Positions 1 through 11,370 of a DNA stretch of 64,000 bases are shown in pieces. Position numbers and translations under genes: made by a program. Position 1 is the first letter of the stretch, and every line of letters starts with the position of its first letter. The stretch comes from Nemopilema nomurai (taxonomy: Eukaryota; Cnidaria; Scyphozoa; Rhizostomeae; Rhizostomatidae), in contig ML133450.1 in the NCBI GenBank assembly GCA_003864495.1, positions 1,343,734 through 1,407,733 of the forward strand, written 5' to 3'. The notes beneath the pieces are model-generated. The model had not been told where the DNA came from, ran no database searches, and saw only the letters and a list, made by a program, of their open reading frames with translations.

Positions 1-2982
1 GATCACTGTCTTGGCTAGGCCACACCTTGCTGATTGGTTTGCTTGGCGGCTGACACGAACAGCTCTTGAAATCAAAATTGCTGACCCGATGGCCTAGAAA
101 CAGGATCGCAAGTTTTTTGGAAACATGCTTACAAGAAAATGGGTTTCTAGGCATTTCGTATTCTCGCGAACTGTTTTGTAGTTGCTTGAAAAACACTAAT
201 CAACGCGAGTGAAAAGGAAACAAAGGGAAACGGGCGATATTTGATCGATAAAATTTTTGAAAATAATTTCAAAATGTTTTGTGGGACACAATTCAATGAC
301 AGCTTTTTACTTATTCATGAAACGATTCAAAAGACTCGCTGAAACAAGTGTTTGATAACAATAAAAAAGCATGGTGTTATTCAAGCAAATTCCTCATTCC
401 ACAGATTGAGTTCAAACAAGCCGCAAAGTTTGTCCTTTCACCTTCTGATAGAGGCCATAGGTCAGAAGCCACAAGTGCAAAGCCGCGACAATAGTGCTGT
501 TAAGGGGCACAACCCTGGTGGGAGAAGTGCTATGGAAACCTGCTTAAAGTATTAAACCAGGAATGTGAACAATTGATGATTATTTGTATGACACCTTTGG
601 AAGGATTGTTCAAAGGCGCCTCTCATTGAAATCAACAACGGTCTACGTCATTTTAGCAACGATGCCTAAGCCCCGCTTTGTCAAAGGAAACAAAGTGCAA
701 TTTCAGTAGGGCTTTATGTAAATAAATGCAAAGAAAGCTCTTTTATAATCTCCCAAATAGTGTTATCCACACTCAATTACTATCTTCGACAAGCATATTG
801 TTTTGCAGAGAGGCTATTGCAAAAGCGCTTCTCTTAATTCAGAAATGAACCAAACGAAAGAATACTGGCTCAAATGAAGCAATTTTGCAACGTTTGAAAC
901 ATGAACCAGTAGCCTCACGCATTGTAACGCGGGTTGTTGACGAGGAAACTGCGCAGTAGCACACTAGATGATTTGCGAAAACACCCAAATCATTCAGTCT
1001 GTGAGAAGCTGTTTGATAAAGGGAGGCCTTCTTATCAAAAGTGTGTTGACAAACAGCGCTGTGACAGATAAACAATTTGTGTGCGATAGCAGATGCATAA
1101 GCGAAACATCCCTTGGCCTGGCTGGAAGTCCAATTTCACGTGTGAAAGACATTAAACAGATAGAGGGAATCGATCCTGTTTTTAAGCTTAATTGTCAAAT
1201 CAACTTGAGCTCGCTAATAAAAAGGACAGAACGAATTTCCCTGCATTTGTTCTCCAGCCTTTAATTGAAAAAAAAACAGCACTAAATGGAGATTTGGGAA
1301 GTTTTTTATGTCAAACTTTATGGCCGTATGATTCTAACAAATGGAAAAAGGCTCAAACTCTCTAGAAAATTCCATGCTTCGAAGAAGGACATCAGAAATA
1401 TCAGATAAAGTAATAACCATTTGAGTTGGGTTCAATCAACAACGCCCACTGCGAATATGTGTGCCATTCTTTTCAATATTGGAAAAACTGAGCCAGATAT
1501 TCATCACAAACTATGTAGAAAGCCATTATACTGGAGTTACCATGGAAAAGGATAGACATTTAGGCAATGTTTAGTGAAACGAAACTGAACAATGCAATTA
1601 AAGCAGTTTTGAATAACACCCCAGGAGCCTGTGCAAGGTTGGCTAACGAAACGGCCTCCAGCCGAAAGACACCTCGACATCTAGGAAAAAACACAGCGAG
1701 CCACAGCAGGCCTAATTTCCAATGCAAAATAAATTTTAACACGAGATTAGAACGTTCTTACGAAAAATAGGGTCTTCATAAGTAACTCTTTTGGATTTTC
1801 AAGGAAGAATATCAGCTTACAGAAGAAAAGGAACACAAGCACAACAAGGGGAAATTTTGAGCTGCCAACTTCAATGTGTAATCACTAATTTTCAAAATTG
1901 GTTTTCAGAATAAAGGTTTGGGGTTTCTATGAAATGCCTAAAAAGTGGGATGTTCTTCCGTAAGCACGTAGGGCCATGTTTTTATGAACAGAAGACGCTT
2001 TATGTATTAATACACAAGACCCATCTACTTGGATCACTGCTGCCTATCAGTGTCAAACAGCCCAAGCAAACCAATTAAGTTTTCAAGCAACGAAGTACCT
2101 TTTTAAAAAGATACCAAGCAAATATGCAGCCTTCCCTCGAAAATCAATTTGACGATGCATACTTACACCCAGCTCTGCCAAATCTACACTTGCTAAATAC
2201 TGGGGAAGTAGGTATTAACATAAATGAAAGTTGTGCATGAATACACTAAGCTAAATGTACATAATACCCTTCGTTTGCAGTATAATTCTTATCAGCCTAG
2301 AGATATTGCAAAACAAGGTGCAAGATTGAGAACACAAGGTATATCTCGCCCACCACACATTCGAATGAAAATGGAGCACTGCTGATCATTTTGTAATCAG
2401 CAGGCTAATACAAGCCAGGTGGTTTGCTGGTTGATGGAGGAACGATGATATCTTCCTTGTGATCTCCGGCTGATACGAGCTACTGGAGCATAATTCATTA
2501 GATGATTCACAACAACATTCAATTTTCAAATAAATCAATGGACATTATCCGAATCTAAAATATTAAAACGCTTATAAGCTATAGCATGAACGTATTGTGG
2601 TGAATGCAATAGAAAAATGAATGATCTTTTAAAGAATTAGAGGAGAGTATCTCTCATAAAACGTTTTGGTCTTGCAGTAAGGTTTACTAGATACACAAAC
2701 TCAATCAGGCCTCTTGAATGGTAAAATCTCAGCATCCACTTGTTGGTAACTATATTCAATTGGAAAGTTTGCTTTTTAAAATAAAACTGGTGACCAAAGG
2801 CAACATTTTGTTGCAAAACCATTTGGCAGAAGGTTTTTTCAAATTTTACAATCTTTCTACTTCATTTTTGGTAGAAATCCAGACATAATGCAAGGTGGGT
2901 TCATATTTATGAGGCCTGATTTAAAGTTTGTTCAACAGAAAAAGCAGACCAAATACAATTTCCATTTAAGCATAATCTTGGC
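1..2982. other. Left-edge non-coding region
   Basis: I see no convincing gene on either strand. Open frames here are at most about 100 codons, overlap each other on both strands and show no family signature or splice-linked exons. The part just below 2983 must hold the 3' untranslated region of the minus-strand TRIM71-like gene. I could not place a clear polyadenylation signal there. Confidence 0.6.
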
Positions 2983-5763
2983 TTAGAAGCCTTGTATACG
3001 ATTATTTCCAAAATCAACAACAAGTATCATACCTTCTGGCGTGACACAAATTCCCGAGGGCCTGTCCATCTGTCCTGGCGCCTTTCCACACATGCCAAAC
3101 TTGCACAGGGAATTTCCGTTTGGTTGAAAGATCTGGATTCTGTGATTCCGTGAATCAGCAACAATGATGTTACCCTCGTGGTCGATGGCGACGCCCTGAG
3201 GGCGCAGGAACTGGCCATTGTTGCTTCCCTCAGACCCCAAGAACCTCGCTGTTTGGAAGTCTTGATGAATCACCAGCAGCCTATGATTATTGAAGTCTGT
3301 GACGACCATGTGACCCTCGTGGTTGAAAGCAACACCCCTGGGTGAATCGAAGTGCTTCCACAGCGGTCCCTCGAAGCCGTACTTGTTAATGAAGGTTCCA
3401 TCAGCTGAAAATAACTGCACTCTGTGATTGCGGGTGTCTGACACCAAAATACGACCTTCACTGTTAGCAGCAGTGTCCCATGGGTACGTGAACTGGCCGT
3501 TTTTGTTACCACGCTCCCCAAACTTCAGGACAAAAGTGCCATCTGATTTGAATATCTGGATACGATGGTTGTCCTTGTCTGCAACAATGATGCGATTCTG
3601 ATTGTCCACAGAAACCCCAGCAGGCCTGTCAAATTGCCCATTGCGTGAACCGGCTGAGCCAAACTTGTAGCGAAAATTTCCCTTACTGTCAAACACTTGA
3701 ATTCTGTTGTTGCTTCGGTCAGCGACTATTATATTGCCGTCACGATCCGTACACACTCCCCATGGCCTACACAACTGGCCGTCGTTCTCGCCTTCAGTCC
3801 CAAATTGTAAACAACACTGTCCTATGCCAGAGTAGTTACGTCCTTGGCGTACATTTACTCGGAATGGGGAATCCATTATCGGTTGTCCTCTGATACTTGC
3901 GTAAATCAAATGTTCACCTTCGACCTGTGGCCTGTAGGTAACCGTGTAGTTGCCATTTTGGCGATCAAAAACCTCGCCTGCGAAGCGTCGGCCATTAGGA
4001 TCCTCAATGACCACTCTAACAACATCACCTCCTATGCATCGCGCTGAACCTTGGTGATCTTTGGCGATAACTGTAAACATGCCAAGCTTGTTTCGAATGC
4101 CTCGAAGCAATCCTTCGCCAACAGCACTGCAAAGGGGCGGGTAGGCGCTGCTGCTGATAGTCCCGAGCGACCCTATCGCTGTCTGAAGGGCAGGATCAGG
4201 TGGCGTAAACAAAACTGCGTCGTCTTCGCATGGCTGAAAAAGCGATCGGTGATTCTGTATTTCTTGAAGCAGTTCAGCAAGTTTATGTATCTGATCATGG
4301 TGGTTGTTATCAGAGCCCTGCTCTATGATATTTCTTGACTCATCACAAGCCATCTTTGCAGGCTTTAGAAGAATCTGAAGACGCTCAACTTGACTGGATA
4401 AAGCCTGTCCTTTGACTTGCCGGATCTGCTCAACGCGTCGAAGGACTTCCCTTTCTCTTTCTTCGAGGGCAGCCATGTGTCTTTTCATCGTATTTCGCAC
4501 TTCAGCAAGAATACTTTTACAGCGAATCTCCACTGAATCCTTCATCGTGTGAACACTTTTCAGCGCTTCTTCCATGGTTTTGACTTCATTTTTCACCTCA
4601 GTCACAAGTGTCCGGTACTTCGTGTCGCTGGTTTGACTCTGTCCGCCATCGGACAGCATGTGTACAAGGTCGTGTATTTTGTGCTCCATTTGATAGCACT
4701 CACTACAAACTGGGATGCAGCAACTTGAGCAAAACATGTTTAATTCCACTCCATGAAGGTCACAGGTCCCAGTTCTAGCTGACGGCTTCGGAGAATTCAC
4801 ATTGGTAAGGCTTGATGACGAGTCATTCCTTGAAAAGGGCTGTGAAAGTTGCCTCTGGAAATTGCCCATTCCTTGTGCCTGGAATGGCCTTTCACTCGAT
4901 TGCTGGAATTTTGGAGCTGGTGAGGTTGGGAAGTTGTTGTTGGGCTGTGATAAAAGCTGAGCACTGTCCTGTGGTTGAAACTGCTTCGTTGGCTGCGACT
5001 TGACAGCACCATAAGGAAAGGCGTTTGGCTCATCTGACAACAAAGCACGGCGAAGGGCATCGTGGAAGGACGGGAAGGGCACTATCGTGTGCTCCTTTGT
5101 CAGTCTCACACGGTTATGGGCACCTACACACTTATCACACAGGTATTCATTACACTGACGACACATAGAATTGGCAGTCGCCCCTTCGTCGCAGTTTCGA
5201 CACTCTGGGAACTGGGTATAGTTTGACCTCTGTGAAGAACCTTGCGAAGACAGCAAAGGCCCAACTCCACCTAGGCCAATGTTGGGCTTATACGCAGTTG
5301 AAGCAATCGTGTCGTTGGCTGCCTCTCTGCCAATAACATCAGGAAATATATCTTGCATGAATGTACTTGATGGTATGGATGGTAGATTTTCTAGACCGTT
5401 GTCCGAAAGCTTGACTTCTCTTCTGCACGAAGGGCAATTGAGCTTCAGTTCCCCTGTTAATGAGCGTGTCGCTTTGTCTTCCAAACAACTCAGACAAAAT
5501 GAGTGCAGACAAGGCAAAACTTTTACATTCAAGTAGGCAAATTGTCGTAAACAGAGGAAACATGAAGCTGAATCACCAAAGCGCGTTTCACTGGACACAA
5601 ACTTACGATTACTCTCTGTGTGATCTAGCGAGTTCTTGAATCCATGCCCATTTGAAAACCCCGTCCAAATGCGTCCATTGGCCGGCTTTTTGTCCAACTT
5701 GTAAGCCAGACTCCCCAGACTTTCGCCCAGAAGCTGGGCAGTGTAGCGATCTTCGATAGACAT
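2983..5763 (-). CDS. TRIM71: TRIM71/LIN-41-type RING, B-box, filamin and NHL protein
   Basis: This is a 926-residue intronless frame. Seen in order: a C3HC4 RING (Cys68, Cys71, Cys85, His87, Cys90, Cys93, Cys110, Cys113), a first B-box from Cys188, a Gln/Ser/Pro-rich linker (about 245-330), a second B-box from Cys334, a charged coiled coil (about 376-490), a filamin/ABP280 immunoglobulin fold (about 550-650) and six NHL repeats to the C-terminus. Segments such as WKHFDSPRGVAFNHEGH and LRPQGVAIDHEGNIIVADS match vertebrate TRIM71 almost word for word, which separates it from TRIM2, TRIM3 and TRIM32. In known family members the NHL propeller binds mRNA hairpins and the RING acts as an E3 ubiquitin ligase; the protein is cytoplasmic and controls developmental timing and progenitor state. 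The start at 5763 is the first in-frame ATG before the RING. The frame stays open further upstream without an obvious better start. The lack of introns is unusual, since vertebrate orthologues have several, but every zinc ligand and repeat looks intact, so it is not a decayed retrocopy. Confidence 0.94.
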   Translation of the reverse strand: MSIEDRYTAQLLGESLGSLAYKLDKKPANGRIWTGFSNGHGFKNSLDHTESNRKFVSSETRFGDSASCFLCLRQFAYLNVKVLPCLHSFCLSCLEDKATRSLTGELKLNCPSCRREVKLSDNGLENLPSIPSSTFMQDIFPDVIGREAANDTIASTAYKPNIGLGGVGPLLSSQGSSQRSNYTQFPECRNCDEGATANSMCRQCNEYLCDKCVGAHNRVRLTKEHTIVPFPSFHDALRRALLSDEPNAFPYGAVKSQPTKQFQPQDSAQLLSQPNNNFPTSPAPKFQQSSERPFQAQGMGNFQRQLSQPFSRNDSSSSLTNVNSPKPSARTGTCDLHGVELNMFCSSCCIPVCSECYQMEHKIHDLVHMLSDGGQSQTSDTKYRTLVTEVKNEVKTMEEALKSVHTMKDSVEIRCKSILAEVRNTMKRHMAALEEREREVLRRVEQIRQVKGQALSSQVERLQILLKPAKMACDESRNIIEQGSDNNHHDQIHKLAELLQEIQNHRSLFQPCEDDAVLFTPPDPALQTAIGSLGTISSSAYPPLCSAVGEGLLRGIRNKLGMFTVIAKDHQGSARCIGGDVVRVVIEDPNGRRFAGEVFDRQNGNYTVTYRPQVEGEHLIYASIRGQPIMDSPFRVNVRQGRNYSGIGQCCLQFGTEGENDGQLCRPWGVCTDRDGNIIVADRSNNRIQVFDSKGNFRYKFGSAGSRNGQFDRPAGVSVDNQNRIIVADKDNHRIQIFKSDGTFVLKFGERGNKNGQFTYPWDTAANSEGRILVSDTRNHRVQLFSADGTFINKYGFEGPLWKHFDSPRGVAFNHEGHMVVTDFNNHRLLVIHQDFQTARFLGSEGSNNGQFLRPQGVAIDHEGNIIVADSRNHRIQIFQPNGNSLCKFGMCGKAPGQMDRPSGICVTPEGMILVVDFGNNRIQGF

Positions 5764-7750
5764 GAGTGAGTGGCCTAGCCTCTCATCGCTAGCAATGAAT
5801 GTGCGTAATGATACCGCTCGGCGCCAACGACTAAAACAATCGAATCAGGCCAATTCACGTGGATTTCGCATTATGTACAACCATGTACCTGTCATTCAAG
5901 ACATTGATAAACGTCAAAATCTGTCCAATGAAATCTCCTCTATTATTCTAAGATGCCATTGGGGATTCCCGGGCTTCTGTATACCATAATAATACAAATA
6001 GACCGCAACACCATCACGAAAGACAAGAATGTTCAATACTAGTAAAATCTTTGCGTGATGTTCTGATGACTGAAGCATCAATGAGTCTTATGCCACGGGA
6101 TTTTGGCATTTTCGTGCAGCTCCCTTTTCGATGCGAAGAGAAAGCAACGGGACTATACTGTTCCGTCGGACCATTTCACTCCCTAGTTTTCTACGGGTGT
6201 GCTTGGGAGCACCGAATAACATGTTTTGTTTTCAAATTTGATTAGACCGGTCTTGTCTTCTCCCAAATGCATTTGGGTAAACTGGAGCCGACGAAATGAC
6301 AACGAAGTGGCTTTGTTTACAAGACGGGAATAGAGAGGGCACTTATGCTGAAATTCTGTAGAGACTTGCTAAAGACACTGAAAAGGACTCAAGTAATAAT
6401 AACCTTTGCTTTGGTGGCAGTTTGACTCTTTCGTGCAAACGCAATTGGAAATCGTGACTAAGTTACGACCATATTGCCCGTCCTTGTTATCTGACGCGAA
6501 CGGTCTTATCCGACTGCGGTCACTTGCCCGCGGTCAAACACCGACATGGTGATCATGGTATTTGTCGAATCGACCGCTAGGCCTGGCCGAAGCTCTCTTG
6601 AAATTGTCCACCATCCGGAATCTTCTGCAGGCTCTTCGACCGCGAGTAATTTAGCCAGTATTTGTCAGTCCCAGTGTTTTCAAGGTTGTAAATGAGAGCA
6701 ACTGAAAGGGGTTGGAGCCCACTTGCCCAATTCATTTTTAAACCTTTGCCTTAATACAGTGGTAGTACTGGTATATGCTAAAAAACTGTAGAACATTGGA
6801 AAACTACTTTATAATGGACTCTCTGTGCATGCCGTCTTCTTTGGTTCATGCAGACCTAATTTTTTATTTTTCAAGGTTAAAACTTTTTTCCTCGTCTAAC
6901 GATTTTGCATCTACAGATGGCCTAGGAAAGGGTTGCATAGATTTCCACAAACCCAGACGGTAGAAAACTTTATTGACTGTTAACAGGGGTATGCAATTCG
7001 GCAATACCCCTGTCTTTAGCAATCTCAGCAATCTTTTGCCCTAGTTTTCGCAAATCCGTAAACCAAATATTTTCATTTCCGCAACCCTGAAGCGAAGGGC
7101 AATATACTATAAATGGGTGGTGGCGGGCGGAGGCCAGACACGACACCATTCTGAAAAAAGCAGTTTAAGCCCCTAAAAATCCAACATGTTGATCGGGACA
7201 ACACGAAAACTAAAAAAATTTGCACCGATTCGAACCAGCCTTGCAAACAGTTTTCCTGCCACTGTTTAGCGCCAAAACTTGCTGTTGTTAATACGGTTAT
7301 CCATTTTGGGCTTTGGCAGCATGTATTGATTTGTGTTTGGTTTTCTAAGGTGATTTTGAGTTGACATTGCAGAATCTTTTGATAGATTTTAGTATCATGT
7401 TAGCCATTTTTTAGCAAGTATTGTCACTTAAGCACAACTTCCCGCTTTCGGCAAAACAGAACCCACAACCATAATCCCCCTGAATAAATTATTGATTTCC
7501 GCATTTCCGTAACCAAAACACTAACCGAATTCTGCTATCCACAAAACTCCAGTGACCTCCCTAGCCCCTTAACATGCACATCATGTTAAAAGAGGTCTAT
7601 TTCTGTAGTTAAAAACTAAAGTGAATATGGGGGCTCAACATTACATGAGTTTTTAAATATTTATTGAAAATATAAGTGAATGGTTTATTTTCCTTCAATT
7701 ATTTTGGTATAAATAAATCATGTTTAGAGCTATAATCAAGAGCCATGCTT

Positions 7751-7772
7751 ACACACACATACATACATACAT
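7751..7772. repeat. Short ACAT/CA microsatellite
   Basis: A run of CA followed by four ACAT-type tetranucleotide units sits in the intergenic spacer. It is a simple-sequence repeat with no further sign of function. Confidence 0.85.
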
Positions 7773-10048
7773 TTTTGTCCTCAAATGCTGGTTAAAGTTT
7801 CGCAGCACTGATGAGCTGGTGTGGACCTCCAATTATAACTATTCCTAATTACAACACTATAAAATCACAAATTTAGCTTAAAGTAAAATTAATCATCCTT
7901 TTAATCGATATAATCATGTTTCTCTTTGTAAAACTAAGATCACTCATGAGCTTGTTGCATATTTTCATTTTCACATTGAAGACATTTTTATGACATTTAT
8001 AGGGATCCTTAATTTGTTTGAGTTCATATGGAAAAACGTTCCATAAAACGGACCCTCTGTATTTAAAACTATTTCTGCCTACCTACTTTGGCAACTCTAC
8101 TTACTTTTAGTTGCATCAAATTTTGCGAAATAACGTTTATTCAAATAATTGTTTCTTCGTCAGGAGCCTGTTTTATTTGAAATTTTTCCGGATAGTGAAG
8201 ATGGTTCCATGCTCGTTATCAAATGGGGTTAATAAATTGCACTTCACAGTAACGTACTTTTTGTTAAGCTTCTTCTTTCCTGTTTCTGAAGTGTCTAATC
8301 TTAAAAGAGATGCCAATGAGAAACCATGCACGTTGGAACACTTCAAGAAGGAATTCCTGTTTTAATGGACTGTCTTGGGAGGCTACCCCCCTTTGGGAGA
8401 AAGGGTTGGCCTTAAAGCTTGTTATGTTGAATAATAGACTCTGAAACAAGGACACAGGTGTTATTTCAAAGTGTCACTGGCGCGATTTCAAGGTCTTCGT
8501 TAAGTTGACGTCAGTCGCCCAACGGCATCGTTTGCTCGTCTGGAATCAGTAGCAAGCAGACGACCAAAATAATCGCCTATTCAAAAAAATTCCCCGTAAT
8601 GCTAAAACTTTTCACATTTGATTTATATTACATGCCGGAAACTGCGATTTTTGCAATTCTTGCTGGTATGTTGCCCCCAAACCCGTTGCATTATACGACA
8701 TCTTTAGTAAATACGGGTTATCGCATTATTTCAACGGTTCATGTTTATTGTAAAGCAAATAGGTTGAAACAGTAAGGTTAAACTGGTCACGCAACCCGAA
8801 GCATCTACTATTATAATCATCATATCAGATTCCACCGACAAAATACACACAAACAGTCATCCGTACCAGTTGCTTCTGCTCTGCCTTGTGTACAGTATTT
8901 TATTCAATCATCCGGCCTTCTCGGGAGTAGGACTTCAAGGTGCGTGCGGATAATATGAAATTCCGGATAATCGAAAATAGGCGAATAACAGAAATAAACA
9001 AAACAGGATGAGTGTTGTGGAAGTATATTTATAAAGAACACTTGTGATGTATATATTAGTTTCGTTGCCAATTATATCAAAATAAGCAAGGAGGTATGGG
9101 ATACAGTTTCATCCAATGTTGGCAAGAACAAAATTGTTTACTTAAAAAACGCATGAAAATGCACCTAACATATTATCAAAAATATCAAAACTTTATCATA
9201 AGGTTTTCACATTTTAACGGACCGGATATAACCGGATAAGTCTAGATAGGGTCGGATAATTAAATAATTGCTGTATTGAACGTGCACCGGTGCAAGGAGC
9301 GGGTAGTCAACACTTTGCAAGGGGTGGTGCTTTTGAGATCAAAGTGGCCTGAGTAAAAAGAAAGGATGGACCTGCGACGCCATTGCATCCGCCCACCTGT
9401 GTGTTCAGCACCGGTTTCTGTCATCCTTCCAAGGAACAACCACAGGAAGTAAACGAATCATGAAATATGACAGAAATTGAATTTCACTAATTGTCTACAG
9501 ATTCTATTTTCCTTTAATTGTAAAAGTACAAACGAAAGGTGCAAAATCGATTACAATATTTTCGATACCTACTGGTACCTACTTTCAAAGTTTCTGAAAA
9601 CCTGTGGGGGTTCCTGGGAAATAACCACTGCGTTTTTATCAGGAATTTGCAACTATTCTCTTTGGTAGTTCCCACGCATATATTTTTACCATTATTTTCG
9701 TCTTGGACCTGGAATAGTGCGATCCCTCTTGGACTGAATGCTGTAGGGATCTACCTGGATAAAAACATTGGGTCAAGTCTAAGGGTTGTTAAATCGAACC
9801 AAATTTGTTATAAAATCGCCACTTTTCGTTACCGTCATAGAGCACCAGAGGCAATAACTAATCTAGTACTTTATTATGAATCAGAGGTCGTTAATAACGC
9901 CCATCCTACGAATTCGCTTTCATTTCTTGTTTCGACTGTTCAGCTCTTATGGAACAGAGGGGTCTGGGAACTATATGACGTAAAAAGACGACACTTCAAA
10001 TCAATTCACTGATCGTCACAGACATGAATTTGGGCACTGATTGTTATC

Positions 10049-10080
10049 TCCACTGCCTAGGTTATCACAAAGGCAGTGGA
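10049..10080. repeat. Perfect 10-bp stem-loop
   Basis: The sequence TCCACTGCCT at 10049-10058 is followed after 12 bases by its exact reverse complement at 10071-10080. It could be a small hairpin or the remains of a transposon end. Nothing nearby assigns a role. Confidence 0.6.
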
Positions 10081-10676
10081 TACCGGATGCGTTTCGCGGG
10101 TACCTTTCGTTGGATGGTTAGGGGCACGGTGGTCCAGATTAACTTTGAAAACAACAGCTGATAAAGAAAACTAACATAAACAGGGCAAAAATTGCAAAAG
10201 TTTTAAAGCTGCAAAATGGTTCAAGGCTATTGATGGTGCCTGTACTTACTAAGGCCAGCCCGCTTGCTGAGTGAGTGAAACTCAAATGGGTTTGCTCAGG
10301 TAACTCACACTTGAGGCCTAAACAGAGGCAGCTGTTACTCCAATTACCATATCACACTGAACACAAACTATCAGATCAGAGCAAATTATTAGAAAATGCA
10401 TCCTAAGTCTTTCGAGAAAGAATTTTCGAGCACTAACCATCACTATTCCAGCACAAGTTTGTCTCCTTGGTCTTTAGCCCCCCAGGCCCACGCCACCCCT
10501 CAAAAGCACCCTCAATACCCGATGTTACGCCTTCACCAGACAGCCTCTCGAAAACGGGCAATCAGTGGCCCTAGAAATACTTTTGCACCAGGCTTGTTCT
10601 CTTTTCCCCTTGCAGAGACAACCTATTTGGACGTGATACTCATTTAACGTTAAGTCAATTAATTAATCATTGAGAT

Positions 10677-10691
10677 GGGGGGGGGGGGGGG
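10677..10691. repeat. Run of 15 G
   Basis: A homopolymer of fifteen G residues lies in an AT-rich spacer. The exact length may be a sequencing or assembly approximation. Confidence 0.85.
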
Positions 10692-11122
10692 TGGCTTAAA
10701 AAGGAGCATTGGTCACACTAAACATTACAAAACTGCACAAAGAAAACTAACTGAATATAAGTGACATAGTAAGAAAGCAATGTGTGCATATCACAACTGG
10801 GACAGCAAAATTACATGATGCTGTTCGATCATTCTCGTTGCCCCTAAAACATTGTTGCGTTTCAAAATTGTAAATTGGGTAGCGTGTTCTGATTCAACTT
10901 ATTGATCTTCTCCAAGAATCTATGTAATGCAAAATATTTTAAAAGTGTATTCAGAGAGAAGGAGGTTATAAATGGCAACAGAGGGGAATTGATGTGGAAA
11001 TCAGAAAAGCGAAATGCAATCGTTCTGATTTCTAAATTAATTGAACAATGGTAATGTCAGCAAAATTTTAGGGGTTATTTCCACATTCATCTGAAAAGTT
11101 TTCCTTGCAATGTAAGTGCAGC

Positions 11123-11370
11123 TAAGACTGCTAGCGGTTGCATTGTAATAACCGACTTAGCATGAATTGAGAGCATGAATTCGGACTAACCATTTGTTGT
11201 AATTCCCACTGAAGCCTCAAAACCCCCAGGCCTAAATCAAACAAATCAACGTACATCTTTATAAATGCAAATAAAATCCAGTAGAGAAGATCGTAAGCAA
11301 CTTTTAAACAACGGATACCAAATAAAAATTTGAAAGCATATAACAAATGGAGCAACCGCTAGCAGTCTTA
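11123..11370. mobile_element. Short terminal-inverted-repeat element (MITE-like)
   Basis: A 19-bp arm, TAAGACTGCTAGCGGTTGC, at 11123-11141 recurs as its exact reverse complement at 11352-11370, bounding about 248 bp. The interior is AT-rich and has no transposase frame. This is the form of a non-autonomous DNA transposon (MITE). A clear target-site duplication is not visible; a 3-bp AGC on both sides is only suggestive. Confidence 0.65.

Noticed and set aside
9539..10012. 157-codon plus-strand frame in the spacer
   Set aside because: No family signature, no linked exons, and composition like the surrounding non-coding DNA.
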